DNA of 64,000 nucleotides from Rugosimonospora sp040255525 (GCA_040255525.1 JBDZVD010000004.1:69592-133591); one strand, 5' to 3'; counted from the stretch's first letter, positions 1-8,748 are shown. The notes: generated by a model not told the origin, from the letters alone. Numbers and translations are program-made.

Positions 1-88
1 TCGAGCGGTCCGGGGCTGCCTGACGCCGTGTCGCGGTCGAGCGGTCCGGGGCTGGTCGGCGCCGTGTCGCGGTCGAGCGGCCGCTGGT
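1..88 (-). repeat. 36-bp in-frame tandem repeat (GPLDRD type), copy set 1
   Basis: Units begin at 1, 37 and 73, each with TCGAGCGG(T/C)C on the + strand; the first two are complete 36-mers and the third is partial. The period is exactly 36 bp (12 codons). Read on the - strand each unit gives (R/G)PLDRDTA plus a Ser/Pro spacer. Related units occur at 7999-8049 (start of qcrC) and 14460-14511 (start of the Nudix operon). Confidence 0.85.
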
Positions 89-98
89 TCTCGGTCAC
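1..98 (-). CDS. 5' end of a gene running off the left edge, starting with a GPLDRD repeat
   Basis: Only the first 32 codons are present. The frame opens at a GTG (98-96) that overlaps the TGA of the upstream cysteine desulfurase as GTGA, so the two are probably translationally coupled. A GGGGTGG stretch lies about 7 nt upstream. The visible peptide begins VTENQRPLDRDTAP and continues as a 12-residue repeat (GPLDRDTA-x-x-SP), encoded by a 36-bp DNA repeat. In actinobacteria the gene after this cysteine desulfurase is often mnmA (tRNA 2-thiouridylase), which would make biochemical sense. That is only context: no MnmA motif lies inside the window, and its usual start would have to follow this repeat leader. 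Confidence 0.6.
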   Translation of the reverse strand, partial: MTENQRPLDRDTAPTSPGPLDRDTASGSPGPL

Positions 99-1228
99 AG
101 CCCGACCACCCCGGCCTCCTCGCGGAGCCGGCCGACCAGGCCGGGCAGGACCGCCAGGAACCGGTCGACCTCCTCGGCGGTGGTGCCCGCGTGCAGCGAG
201 ACGCGGACGTTGCCGTGCGACAGCACGCCCATCGCCTCCAGTACGTGGCTGGGCCGCAGCGTCGAGGCGGTGCACGAGGAGCCCGAGGAGACGGCGAAGC
301 CGGCCCGGTCCAGCGCGTGCAGGAGCGCCTCGCCGTCTACGTACAGGCAGGAGAACGTCACGATGTGTGGCAACCGGCCGGCCGGATCACCGACGATCTC
401 CACGTCGGGTACCGTCGCCGCCACCTGTTCGCGGATGCTCGTGACCAGCCCGGACAGCCGCGCGGCCTGCTCGGGTGCCTCCGCGCAGACGGCACGCAAG
501 GCGGCGGCGGCGGCCACCACGGCCGGCAGGTTCAACGCTCCAGGTTGGTCCAGGCTGCCCGGCTCGGCCCCGGGCCACGGCGGGACCCAGCGGGTGCCCT
601 TGCGCACCACCAGGATACCCACGCCGGCCGGCCCGCCCCACTTGCGGGCGCTGGCCGACAGCAGCGACCAGGCGCCGGGCACCGGCATCCGGCCCACCGA
701 CTGGGCGGCGTCGACCAGCAGCGGCACTCCGGCGCCCGTGCTGGCCTCCGCAACGGCCGCGACCGGCTGGACGGTACCCACCTCATGGCTCGCGCTGATC
801 AGCGCCGCCACGGCCACGCCAGGCGCCCGTACGGCGGCGCCGAACGCCTCGGTGTCCACCCGGCCGAGCCGGTCGACCGGTACCGCGGTGGCCGGGCCCT
901 GGCCGGCGGCGTACAGCACCGAGGAGTGCTCGACGGCGGAGTGCGCGACGATCGCTCCGACCCGGTGCCGTGCCGCCCGGACCCCCTGCACGCCGGCCTG
1001 GGCGGCCGCGGTGCCGCTGGCGCAGAACCCGATCTCGTCGACCCGCACCCCCAACTGCTCCGCCACGGCCGCCCGCGCGGCGTCCAGCAGCTGCCGGGCC
1101 CGGCGCCCCTGGCCGTACAGCTTGGCCGGGTCGGCCCAGCCGTCCTCGGCCGCGGCCAGCATCGCCTGCCGGGCGACCGGATGGAGCGGAAGGCCGGCGG
1201 CAGCATCGAAGTACGTCTGCGCAACCAC
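95..1228 (-). CDS. Cysteine desulfurase (IscS/NifS family, class V aminotransferase fold)
   Basis: PLP enzyme that removes sulfur from cysteine for tRNA thiolation or Fe-S assembly. The 377-residue protein opens with VVAQTYFDAAAG, matching the family N-terminus (YLDHAA). Visible motifs are the PLP-binding Asp in DAAQSVGRMP, the Schiff-base Lys in SARKWGGP and the catalytic Cys in the loop SSGSSCTAS near the C-terminus, the short-loop (IscS-like) arrangement. The usual Asn-Asn-Glu before GTVQP reads SASHEVGTVQP. The GTG at 1228 was chosen because the family alignment begins there; an ATG at 1318 would add 30 residues unlike the family. Its stop overlaps the next gene (GTGA), suggesting a sulfur-relay pair with that edge gene. 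Confidence 0.88.
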   Translation of the reverse strand: MVAQTYFDAAAGLPLHPVARQAMLAAAEDGWADPAKLYGQGRRARQLLDAARAAVAEQLGVRVDEIGFCASGTAAAQAGVQGVRAARHRVGAIVAHSAVEHSSVLYAAGQGPATAVPVDRLGRVDTEAFGAAVRAPGVAVAALISASHEVGTVQPVAAVAEASTGAGVPLLVDAAQSVGRMPVPGAWSLLSASARKWGGPAGVGILVVRKGTRWVPPWPGAEPGSLDQPGALNLPAVVAAAAALRAVCAEAPEQAARLSGLVTSIREQVAATVPDVEIVGDPAGRLPHIVTFSCLYVDGEALLHALDRAGFAVSSGSSCTASTLRPSHVLEAMGVLSHGNVRVSLHAGTTAEEVDRFLAVLPGLVGRLREEAGVVGL

Positions 1229-1364
1229 GACACGACGGTATCGCCCCGGTACCCCGATCCGAGCAGGAGCGGCATGGTCGAGTACTCTGCGACCGTCGGT
1301 GACGCCTTTGCCGTGCATGTGAACCAGAACAACGGGTACGGCGCTGCTAAGGAGGCAGGAGCAG

Positions 1365-2270
1365 GTGGTCGCAAGAGGTTCGGGGGTGCGCCCGGTAACC
1401 CGTCGTCGTGGTCCCGTGGGCCGGCTGATCGGTCTCGGCGCCGTCGCGGTGGCGGCTGTCGTGGTGCTGTCCGGCTGCTCGGTGGACCAGGCCTTCCGGT
1501 TCGGCTGGCCGATCAACGGGATCACTGACCAGTCCAAGCGGATGTTCGACCTCTGGATCGGGTCGGTCATTGCCGCCCTGGTGGTGGGCGTCTTCGTCTG
1601 GGCCCTGATCTTCTGGTGTGTGATCCGTTACCGGAAGCGCGGTGACGAGCTGCCGCCGCAGACCCGGTACAACATGCCGATCGAGATCCTGTACTCCGTG
1701 CTTCCGTTCCTGGTCATCTCGGTGCTGTTCTACTACACCGCGATCGTCGAGTCGGACGTTGACAAGATCAAGCCCAATCCCGATGTCACCGTCCACATCG
1801 TCGCGTTCAAGTGGAACTGGGAGTTCGAGTACCCGGACGACAAGGACAACAGCGGTCAGGTGATCAAGACGATCGGCGCCAGCGACTACGTGCCGGTGCT
1901 GGTCGTACCGACCCACGAGCGGATCCGCTTCCTGGAGGACTCGCAGGACGTGATCCACTCCTTCTGGGTGCCCGACCTGCTGTTCAAGCGCGACGTCTTC
2001 CCGGGCGGAGTGCAGAACAAGTTCGAGGTGACCATCGAGAAGGAGGGCGCGTACGTCGGCCGCTGCGCTGAGCTGTGCGGCACGTACCACTCCGAGATGA
2101 ACTTCGAATTGCGCGCGGTGCCCCAGGCGGAGTACGCCAAATTCATCGCCGCCAAGAAACAGGGCATGAGCACTCCGGACGCGCTGGTCGCGGCTGGTGA
2201 CCCGAACGGTCCGCTCGCGGTGACGACGCACCCGTTCGACACCTCGCGCGACAGCAAGACGGCGTCCTAG
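1365..2270 (+). CDS. ctaC: Cytochrome c oxidase subunit II (aa3 type), lipoprotein
   Basis: Carries the CuA centre that receives electrons from the bcc complex in the actinobacterial bcc-aa3 supercomplex. The 301-residue protein has a lipobox-type signal (VVVLSGCS, Cys about residue 36), two transmembrane helices (about residues 64-90 and 105-125) and a cupredoxin domain. CuA ligands are visible: His in VIHSFWVPDL and the CAELCGTYHSEM motif (C-x3-C-x3-H-x2-M). The GTG start at 1365 follows a strong AAGGAGG 8 nt upstream. It is followed by ctaF after 36 nt. The gene for subunit I (ctaD) does not follow, so that subunit must be encoded elsewhere. Confidence 0.96.
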   Translation: MVARGSGVRPVTRRRGPVGRLIGLGAVAVAAVVVLSGCSVDQAFRFGWPINGITDQSKRMFDLWIGSVIAALVVGVFVWALIFWCVIRYRKRGDELPPQTRYNMPIEILYSVLPFLVISVLFYYTAIVESDVDKIKPNPDVTVHIVAFKWNWEFEYPDDKDNSGQVIKTIGASDYVPVLVVPTHERIRFLEDSQDVIHSFWVPDLLFKRDVFPGGVQNKFEVTIEKEGAYVGRCAELCGTYHSEMNFELRAVPQAEYAKFIAAKKQGMSTPDALVAAGDPNGPLAVTTHPFDTSRDSKTAS

Positions 2271-2306
2271 TCGACCGGTGGCTGGAATCAGGATCGAGGA
2301 AAGCTC

Positions 2307-2729
2307 ATGAAGAGCGAATGGAAACTGTTCGGGGTGATCTCGGGGTTCCTGTTCGTCGCGGCGATCGTGTACGGATTCTGGACCCACGGGGCTCAGGACC
2401 ACATCGAGTGGATCGGCACCGTCGCCCTGGTGCTCTCCGGTCTGCTGTGCATGATGTGCTTCGGGTACTTCTGGTTCGTCTCCCGGCGCATCGACCCGCG
2501 CCCGGAGGACCGGCCGGACGCGGAGATCAGTGACGGCGCCGGCGAGGTCGGCTTCTTCAGCCCGGGCAGCTACTGGCCGTTCGGCCTCGCGCTGGCCGCG
2601 CTGGTGGCCGGCATCGGCATCGTGTACTGGCAGATCTGGCTGCTCGTGGCCGGGCTGGTGGCGGTCATGGCGGCCACCGGTGGCCTGCTCTTCGAGTACT
2701 ACACCGGAGCCCGGCACGCCGCCGAGTAG
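2307..2729 (+). CDS. ctaF: Cytochrome c oxidase subunit IV (actinobacterial CtaF)
   Basis: Small actinobacteria-specific subunit of the aa3 oxidase in the bcc-aa3 supercomplex. The 140-residue protein has four hydrophobic segments (about residues 5-25, 32-55, 83-103 and 107-130) with a polar loop carrying RRIDPRPEDRPDAEISD between helices 2 and 3, and the FSPGSYWPFG motif typical of CtaF. It lies 36 nt after ctaC with a GAGGAAAG ribosome site and is co-transcribed with it. A perfect hairpin 17 bp after the stop ends the unit. Confidence 0.94.
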   Translation: MKSEWKLFGVISGFLFVAAIVYGFWTHGAQDHIEWIGTVALVLSGLLCMMCFGYFWFVSRRIDPRPEDRPDAEISDGAGEVGFFSPGSYWPFGLALAALVAGIGIVYWQIWLLVAGLVAVMAATGGLLFEYYTGARHAAE

Positions 2730-2746
2730 CCCGCTCCACCTCTCCC

Positions 2747-2784
2747 ATCTTGGTGGCGCCCCTTCCCTGGGGCGCCACCAAGAT
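2747..2784. terminator. Perfect 16-bp hairpin after ctaC-ctaF
   Basis: ATCTTGGTGGCGCCCC pairs exactly with GGGGCGCCACCAAGAT across a 6-nt loop (TTCCCT). It lacks a long T-run, as is common in high-GC actinobacteria, and lies just after the ctaF stop. Confidence 0.85.
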
Positions 2785-3027
2785 CTGTCTGTGGACAGCG
2801 CCGGGCTCGCCTCGGCCGGACACCGAAACGGCCGCCCGGGAACCCACAGCGCGAACTTCTCTAGGACACCGGAGCACGGTGATGATCATGCGCCGGTGAT
2901 CCCGCAGGCATGGGGCCGTTCACTGTCGCCGTGACCGGCCGCTAGGCTTGCCAGCAGCAAAGGGCCGCAAGGGGCATGCCGGTTGGGCGGGATGGCATGC
3001 GTTGACTCCTCGTCAAGGAGCCCCTGC

Positions 3028-4254
3028 ATGGCTACCTACCGCCCGCTCGTGCGCGCCGCCGGCCCCGCCTTCCTGCTCACCTCCTTCCTCGCCCGGTTGC
3101 CCGCCGCCATGGCCCCGCTGGGCATCATCACGCTCGTCGCCTCGGCCAGCGGCAGTTTCGCGCTCGCGGGGGCCGTGGCCGCCGGGTACGGCCTCGGCGC
3201 CGCGGTCGGCGGTCCCGTCGTCGGCGCTCTCGCGGACCGGTTCGGCCAGCGTCTCGTCGGTCTGGTCGCGGCCGCCGTGGACGCCGCGGCGCTGGCCGGG
3301 GTCGTGCTCGCGGTCCACAACCCGGTGCTCGTCTCCGTCGCGGCAACGGCGGCCGGCTTCGCGACTCCGCAGGTCGGTCCGTTCGTACGGGTCAGGTGGG
3401 CGGTTCTGCTGGGCGACAGGGGACAGCACGGGACACTGCTCACGGCGTTCTCCTACGAGGGTGCGGTGGACGAACTGTCCTACGTGGCCGGGCCGGCGTT
3501 CGTCGGCGTGGTGGCGTTGACGGGCCCGCCGGGGCTGCCGCTGCTGGTCGCCGCCGCGCTGACGCTGCTGTTCGCGATCCCGTTCGCGCTGCACCGCACC
3601 GCTGCGCCGGTGGTACGCGTACCCGGCGGGAATGCGGCTCGCTCCCGCCTGCCGGTGGGGCCTCTGGCGATCCTGATGTCGGCGATGCTGGCGATCGGGA
3701 TGATTTTCGGTGGCACGCAGACGGGGGTGACCGCGTTCGCCCAGGCATCCGGACGCCAGGGTTCGGCCGGCCTTATCTACGCCGTTCTCGGGATCGGCAG
3801 TACGATCTCCGGCCTGGCGTCGGTCTGGCTGCCGGCCCGGTTGGGCCCGGTCAGCCGGTATCGCGGGGCGGCGTCGGCGCTCGCGGTCGGCGGGTGCGTT
3901 CTCCTTCTGGTACCCGGATCACTGGGCGCGCTGCTCGCGGCGATGGCGCTGCTGGGCTTGACGAGCGCGCCGTACCTGATCGCGGTCGGCACGCTGGCGA
4001 TAGCGGTTGGGCCACCGGGCCGCGCGGGTTCCTTCATGACCCTGGTCGCCTCCGGCGTCGTGGCCGGCGGAGCGATCGGTGCCGTTGTCGCGGGTCGCCT
4101 CGCCGATGACCATGGTGCCCAAGGGGCGTTCCTCGTTCCGGCCGCCGCGGGCCTCTTCGCCGCCGGGCTGGCCGCCGCCTCCGGCCCCCGGCTGCGCGCT
4201 CGTGCCGTCGCTCGGTCCGCCGCCGTCGGGCGACTTCCGGCGCTCCGCTCCTAG
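3028..4254 (+). CDS. Major facilitator superfamily transporter
   Basis: About 408 residues with some 12 hydrophobic segments. The N-terminal half carries a typical MFS loop-2/3 motif (VVGALADRFGQR, residues about 66-77). Substrate is not predictable; family relatives include sugar and drug efflux carriers. ATG 3028 was chosen over an in-frame ATG at 2983 because AAGGAG lies 7 nt upstream and the protein then starts with the first transmembrane helix. The region before it holds a short inverted repeat (TTGACTCCTCGTCAA, 3002-3016). It is convergent with qcrB and separated from it by a hairpin. It is an insertion between the two halves of the respiratory gene set and is not obviously part of respiration. 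Confidence 0.85.
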   Translation: MATYRPLVRAAGPAFLLTSFLARLPAAMAPLGIITLVASASGSFALAGAVAAGYGLGAAVGGPVVGALADRFGQRLVGLVAAAVDAAALAGVVLAVHNPVLVSVAATAAGFATPQVGPFVRVRWAVLLGDRGQHGTLLTAFSYEGAVDELSYVAGPAFVGVVALTGPPGLPLLVAAALTLLFAIPFALHRTAAPVVRVPGGNAARSRLPVGPLAILMSAMLAIGMIFGGTQTGVTAFAQASGRQGSAGLIYAVLGIGSTISGLASVWLPARLGPVSRYRGAASALAVGGCVLLLVPGSLGALLAAMALLGLTSAPYLIAVGTLAIAVGPPGRAGSFMTLVASGVVAGGAIGAVVAGRLADDHGAQGAFLVPAAAGLFAAGLAAASGPRLRARAVARSAAVGRLPALRS

Positions 4255-4304
4255 CGTGCTGGAAGCAGACATCAAGTCCGGGCAGGGGAGTCGCCGGGAA
4301 CGGG

Positions 4305-4336
4305 AGAGCGCCCGCCGGATACCCGGCGGGCGCTCT
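4305..4336. terminator. Bidirectional terminator between the MFS gene and qcrB
   Basis: AGAGCGCCCGCCGG and CCGGCGGGCGCTCT form a perfect 14-bp stem with an ATAC loop between two convergent genes, 50 bp after the MFS stop and 42 bp after the qcrB stop. Confidence 0.88.
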
Positions 4337-4378
4337 GCCTTCGTTGCTGTGGCCGGTGCTACCGGCCCGGCGGTCGGG

Positions 4379-6010
4379 TCAGGACCGGCCGCCCGTGCCG
4401 ATCTCGTGATGCCGGCTGGGAGCCGGCGAGACCGGTGCGTTGCTGCTCTGCTCGTTCTCGACGTCGTCGACCGTCTCCACCGGCTTGAAGAAGCCGCGGA
4501 GCGTGGGCAGCAGGGCGCCCACCCGGTTCATCTTCTTCGGTACCACCCATCCGGCGTACGGCAGCTCGCCGTGGCCGTGCTCGTCGACCGGGCCGAGCGG
4601 CTGGTGTACCTCGTAGAACCGGCCCTCCGGCGTCCGGCGGATGATGCCGGTCTCCACGCCGTGCGAGAGCACCTCGCGGTCGTGCTGCTGGAGTCCGAGG
4701 CAGATCCGGTGCGTGACGTAGTACGCGAGCGGCGGGATGAGCAGCAGACCGACCCGGCCGGCCCAGGTCATCGCGTTCAGGCTGATCCGGAGCTTGTCGG
4801 CGATCACGTCGTTCGCGCCGGAGACCAGCAGGACCAGGTAGAAGCTGACCGCCATGGCGCCGATCGCGGTACGGGCCGGCACGTCGCGCGGCCGCTGGAG
4901 CAGGTGGTGCGTGGCCTTGTCCTTGGTGAACCTGGCCTCGATGAACGGGTAGAAGATCGGCAGCATGGTCAGGATGCCCGGCAGCACGACGGTCGGCCAG
5001 AACAGCGGCGGGATGTCGTAGTAGTTGCCGAACATGTGCCAGCGGAACTCCCACGGCGGCATCAGGCGCGTCGAGCCGTCCAGGAACATGACGTACCAGT
5101 CGGGCTGGCTCGCCGCGGACACCACCGACGCCCGGTACGGCCCGAACAGCCAGATCGGGTTGATCTGGAAGATGCCGCCGAGCAGGGCGATCATGGCAAA
5201 CACGATCATGAAGAAGCCGCCGCCCTTGAGGGCGAAGCCCGGGAACATCCGCACGCCGACCACGTTGCTGTTCGTCCGCCCCGGTCCCGGCCACTGGGTG
5301 TGCTTCTGCTTCACCAGCAGGCCCAGGTGCACCGCGATCAGCGCCAGGATGACGCCCGGAACGATCAGGACGTGGACGATGTACAGCCGGTCCAGGATCA
5401 CGGTGCCGGGGAACTCGCCGCCGAACAGCGACGTGGTGACCCAGGTGCCCGCGATCGGGATGGACAACATGATCGCGCTGGCGATCCGGAGGCCGGTGCC
5501 GGACAGCGCGTCGTCAGGCAGCGAGTACCCGGCGAAGCCCTCGAGGAAGCCCATCCAGAACAGCAGGACGCCGATGATCCAGTTCAGCTCGCGCGGCCTC
5601 CGGAACGCGCCCGTGAAGAACGTGCGCAGCATGTGCATCACGATGGCGGCCATGAACAGCAGCGCCGCCCAGTGGTGCATCTGCCGGATGAACAAGCCGC
5701 CACGCACGTCGAACGAGATATTCAGCGACGAGCGGTACGCCTCGGACATGTCGATGCCGCGGAGCGGGACGAAGCTGCCGTTGTACTTCGTCTCCTGCAT
5801 CGAGGGGTCGAAGAACAGGGCCAGGAACGTACCGGTCAGCAGCAGCACGATGAACGAGTAGAGCGCGATCTCGCCGAGCAGGAACGACCAGTGATCCGGG
5901 AACACCTTGTTGAACAGCCGCCGGAGCGGGCTGGCAACCTGGAGCCGGTCATCGATTTGGACCGCGCTCCGGGCGGGAAGGTCGGCTAGGTCAACATTGC
6001 GTCGTTTCAT
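4379..6010 (-). CDS. qcrB: Menaquinol-cytochrome c reductase cytochrome b subunit
   Basis: Di-heme b subunit of the bcc complex; oxidises menaquinol at the Qo site. The 543-residue protein has an N-terminal amphipathic part, about eight transmembrane helices and a long C-terminal tail usual in actinobacteria. Visible are heme-ligand histidines in RQMHHWAALLF and IVMHMLRTFF, and later in LYIVHVLIV and LIAVHLGLL, and the Qo motif PDWY (the actinobacterial form of PEWY). It starts with ATG overlapping the qcrA TGA by 4 bases, so it is the last gene of the ctaE-qcrC-qcrA-qcrB unit. QcrB is the target of telacebec-type inhibitors in mycobacteria. Confidence 0.97.
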   Translation of the reverse strand: MKRRNVDLADLPARSAVQIDDRLQVASPLRRLFNKVFPDHWSFLLGEIALYSFIVLLLTGTFLALFFDPSMQETKYNGSFVPLRGIDMSEAYRSSLNISFDVRGGLFIRQMHHWAALLFMAAIVMHMLRTFFTGAFRRPRELNWIIGVLLFWMGFLEGFAGYSLPDDALSGTGLRIASAIMLSIPIAGTWVTTSLFGGEFPGTVILDRLYIVHVLIVPGVILALIAVHLGLLVKQKHTQWPGPGRTNSNVVGVRMFPGFALKGGGFFMIVFAMIALLGGIFQINPIWLFGPYRASVVSAASQPDWYVMFLDGSTRLMPPWEFRWHMFGNYYDIPPLFWPTVVLPGILTMLPIFYPFIEARFTKDKATHHLLQRPRDVPARTAIGAMAVSFYLVLLVSGANDVIADKLRISLNAMTWAGRVGLLLIPPLAYYVTHRICLGLQQHDREVLSHGVETGIIRRTPEGRFYEVHQPLGPVDEHGHGELPYAGWVVPKKMNRVGALLPTLRGFFKPVETVDDVENEQSSNAPVSPAPSRHHEIGTGGRS

Positions 6011-7092
6011 GGCCTCTCCCAGAAACCCGGTCCGACCGGCTGCTGGTAGTCGGACTTAGCGATCAGGAACCCGTCGCTGTCAACGCTGAGCGGCAGCATG
6101 GGCAGCCTGCGTGTAGCCGGTCCGAAGATCGGCCGAGCGTTATCGACGATGTTGAACTGGGACTGGTGGCACGGGCACAGGAGGATGTTGGTCTGCTGCT
6201 CGAAGAGGCTGGCCGGGCAACCGGCGTGGGTGCAGATCTTCGAGTACGCCACGAGGTTGCCGTACATGTGGTCCCGGTTCGCCGGCACGTGCTTGAGGTT
6301 CTCGCGCAGCTTGGTGGCGTCCTCGTCGCGCAGGTGGATCAGCAGTGTGGGGGAGTCGGCGTACTCGTTCGTGTTGCCGCCGGGGATCCCCGGGTACACC
6401 GTCATCTGGCCGCCGACGCTGACGTCCTCCGGCCGGATCGGAGTCAGATCATCCCGGACGAGGCGGATCGGCTGCCCGTTGTTGGTGAGTTTGTTGTCCC
6501 ACCCGGTGTGCACGAGGACGTCCGGGTGGTGCGGGTCCTTGATCAGGCCGCCGACGAGCGGCGCCGCGGCCAGGGCGCCCACCGGGGCCAGTCCAAGCAG
6601 GGCGGCCTTGGCGAGCATGGGCCGGCGCTTGATGCCCAGCTCGTCGACCATGTGCACCATCGTCGCCCCGGTCAGCTTGCGCTCGGTCTCGTCAGCGATC
6701 TGGTCGTGCCGGTCCTGAACCGAGATCTCGTCGGGCAGCAGCTTCTTGCCCCAGGTGATGATCGCCAACCCGATGCTGAGCAGCGTCAGCCCGAGGGTGA
6801 TGCCGAGCATCGGGGTGTAGTACTTGTTGATGTTGAAGCCGGACTTGTACTCGTACGGCCACCAGATGTACGAGATCAGGAAGGCCAGCGCCGCCAGCCC
6901 GGTGATCGCGAAGAGCAGCGCGATGGTGCGCACCACCCGCTTCTCCCGCTTGGTGCCGGGCACCGGGAACTTGGGCGCGTAGTGAACGATCTGCACGCCG
7001 TCCCGCCGGGCACCCTCGCGGACGAGGTCGAAGCGGCTCAGCGACCGATCCTCGACGTCGAAGTCGTCGTCGTGCTCAGTTGTCGTGCTCAT
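6007..7092 (-). CDS. qcrA: Rieske iron-sulfur subunit of the bcc complex
   Basis: Transfers electrons from menaquinol to the c-type hemes. The 361-residue protein has the three-helix N-terminal membrane region typical of actinobacterial QcrA (segments near residues 55-78, 92-112 and 164-184) rather than the single helix of proteobacteria. The C-terminal Rieske fold carries the two cluster motifs CTHAGCPA and CPCHQSQF. ATG at 7092 overlaps the qcrC stop (ATGA), and its own stop overlaps qcrB the same way, so the three genes are tightly coupled. Confidence 0.97.
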   Translation of the reverse strand: MSTTTEHDDDFDVEDRSLSRFDLVREGARRDGVQIVHYAPKFPVPGTKREKRVVRTIALLFAITGLAALAFLISYIWWPYEYKSGFNINKYYTPMLGITLGLTLLSIGLAIITWGKKLLPDEISVQDRHDQIADETERKLTGATMVHMVDELGIKRRPMLAKAALLGLAPVGALAAAPLVGGLIKDPHHPDVLVHTGWDNKLTNNGQPIRLVRDDLTPIRPEDVSVGGQMTVYPGIPGGNTNEYADSPTLLIHLRDEDATKLRENLKHVPANRDHMYGNLVAYSKICTHAGCPASLFEQQTNILLCPCHQSQFNIVDNARPIFGPATRRLPMLPLSVDSDGFLIAKSDYQQPVGPGFWERP

Positions 7093-8060
7093 GACTTACC
7101 CGCAATCCACAGCGCAGCGAAGACCAGGGCCACAATCCCGACGAGGAAGATCACCAGTGCCTCGGGTACCGGGCCGAGCCGGCCCAGGCCGAAGCCGCCC
7201 GGGTCCTGGTCGTTGGTCTGGTGCCTGATGTAGGCGATGATGTCCTGCTTCTCCTGCGGCGTGAGCTGGTCGTCACCGAACATCGGCATGTTCTCCGGCC
7301 CGGTGAGCATGGCCGCGTAGATCTGCCGGTCGGTGGCGTTGTTCAGGCTCGGCGCGTACTTGCCGGAGGACAGCGCGCCGCCGCCCATGCCGAACGCGTG
7401 GCACGAGGAGCAGTTGACCCGGAACAGGTCGCCACCGGCGGAGATGTCGCCGTTCGAGTGCAGGTCGCTCCCGTTCGGCAGCTGCGGGCCGCCGCCCAGC
7501 GCCTCGATGTAGGCGCCGATGTCCCGGGCCTGGTCGTCGGAGAAGGTCGGCTTCTTCCGGTCCGCCTCGCTCTGCTGCTGGTTGAGCGGCATGCGGCCGG
7601 TGGTGACCTGGAACTCGACCGCGGCCGAGCCGACCCCGATCAGGCTCGGTCCCCGACCGGGCACACCCTGCCCGTTACGGCCGTGGCAGGTGATGCAGCT
7701 GGAGTTGTACAGCGTCTGACCCTGCTGCGCGGCACCCGAGAGAGTCGAGGAGTCCTCCGCGTGCACGTTCGGCGCGAAGGCGGCGTACAAGCCGCCGACC
7801 AGCGCCAGCGCGGCGACCATGCGGGCACCGGCCCAGGCGCGGCGGCGCAGCCGGCTGCGCGGCGCGCGGGGCGCGGCCAACCGGGTGAAGACGCCACGGC
7901 GGCCGGGGCGCCCGTCTCGGGGTGCCCGGCCCATGTCGGGTTGCTCGTCGTGAGCGGTCTCGCGGCCGCCGGCGGCGCCGAGGGACGAGGCGTCGCGGTC
8001 AAGCGGTCTGGCGCCTGGGGTATCGGCACCGGGGTCAAGCGGCCGATTGTTGGCGGTCAT
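7089..8060 (-). CDS. qcrC: Di-heme cytochrome c subunit of the bcc complex, with repeat-derived N-terminus
   Basis: Membrane-anchored cytochrome cc that carries electrons straight from the Rieske centre to CuA. Two heme motifs, CITCH and CSSCH, lie in two c-type domains, each with a later Met ligand candidate. There is one N-terminal hydrophobic segment (about residues 80-97, ending at the AFAPNVHAED junction) and a C-terminal anchor. Odd feature: the first 42 residues (MTANNRPLD..RPLDRD..SLGAAGGR) come from the 36-bp repeat family also found at the start of two other genes. The start at 8060 is backed by AAGGTGAGG just upstream; an internal ATG at 7934 would drop the repeat. ctaE lies 88 bp upstream. 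Confidence 0.95.
   Translation of the reverse strand: MTANNRPLDPGADTPGARPLDRDASSLGAAGGRETAHDEQPDMGRAPRDGRPGRRGVFTRLAAPRAPRSRLRRRAWAGARMVAALALVGGLYAAFAPNVHAEDSSTLSGAAQQGQTLYNSSCITCHGRNGQGVPGRGPSLIGVGSAAVEFQVTTGRMPLNQQQSEADRKKPTFSDDQARDIGAYIEALGGGPQLPNGSDLHSNGDISAGGDLFRVNCSSCHAFGMGGGALSSGKYAPSLNNATDRQIYAAMLTGPENMPMFGDDQLTPQEKQDIIAYIRHQTNDQDPGGFGLGRLGPVPEALVIFLVGIVALVFAALWIAGKS
7968..8049 (-). repeat. 36-bp GPLDRD-type repeat, copy set 2, inside the qcrC start
   Basis: A full unit runs from 7999 to 8034 and a partial one starts at 8035, both opening with TCAAGCGG(T/C)C on the + strand, again exactly 36 bp apart. A second shared block, GCCGCCGGCGGCGCCGAGGG (7968-7987), encodes SLGAAGG and matches 14399-14418 with one mismatch. 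Confidence 0.8.
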
Positions 8061-8148
8061 GGCCTCACCTTGGATGGTCGTGCCGGCTGCGTTGGCAGGT
8101 CCCAGCAGTTATGACGAAGCGTCAAGCCAGAATGTGACGTGACAATGA

Positions 8149-8748
8149 TCATCGGATCAGGTAGATCATGGCGAACAGGGCGACCCAGACGATGTCGACG
8201 AAGTGCCAGTAGTACGAGACGACGATCGCCGCGGTGGCCTGCGCCGGGGTGAACCGGCCCATGGTGGTGCGGATCATGTAGAAGATGAACGCGAGCAGAC
8301 CACCCGTGACGTGCAGTGCGTGGAACCCGGTGGTCAGGTAGAACACGGATCCGTACCCGTCAGTGTTGATCTTTATGCCCTCGCCGATCAGCATCCGGTA
8401 CTCGTTCATCTGCCCGAGGAGGAAGACCAGGCCGAGGACGAACGTCAAGGTGAACCACTGGCGCAGCTTGAACACGTCGCCCCGCTCCGCCGCGAACACG
8501 CCCATCTGGCAAGTCACCGACGAGAGGACCAGAGCCAGCGTGAACGGCGTCGCGTAGGTCAGATCGAGATGTGGAGTGTGCTCCTTCCACAGCCCGTAAT
8601 CCGCCGCGCGGATGGAGAAATACATCGCGAACAAGGCCGCGAAGAACATGAGTTCGCTGGAAAGCCAGACGATCGTCCCGACGCTGACCATGTTGGGCCT
8701 GGTCAGGGAATGGATCCGGCTCTTCTCAATCGCTGAGGCCGCAGTCAC
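8149..8748 (-). CDS. ctaE: Cytochrome c oxidase subunit III
   Basis: Subunit III of the aa3 oxidase, a membrane protein of five helices in actinobacteria. The 199-residue protein begins VTAASAIEKSRIHSLTRPNM, the typical actinobacterial CtaE start, so GTG 8748 was chosen although the frame stays open further upstream. Typical motifs are WLSSELMFFAALFAMYF and GFHALHVTGG, with HFVDIVWVALF near the end. A TAATGA box lies 4-5 nt before the GTG and no clear Shine-Dalgarno is present, suggesting leaderless or near-leaderless transcription. It heads the ctaE-qcrCAB unit. Confidence 0.96.
   Translation of the reverse strand: MTAASAIEKSRIHSLTRPNMVSVGTIVWLSSELMFFAALFAMYFSIRAADYGLWKEHTPHLDLTYATPFTLALVLSSVTCQMGVFAAERGDVFKLRQWFTLTFVLGLVFLLGQMNEYRMLIGEGIKINTDGYGSVFYLTTGFHALHVTGGLLAFIFYMIRTTMGRFTPAQATAAIVVSYYWHFVDIVWVALFAMIYLIR

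Noticed and set aside
4079..5989. Long + strand open frame of 636 codons opposite qcrB
   Set aside because: Exact antisense shadow of qcrB; the His/Asp/Arg-rich composition and lack of motifs show it is a by-product of high GC coding on the - strand.
7089..7934. Shorter qcrC starting at ATG 7934, leaving the repeat outside the protein
   Set aside because: The site at 8060 has a good AAGGTGAGG and the repeat is in the same frame as in the other two genes; kept as an alternative only.
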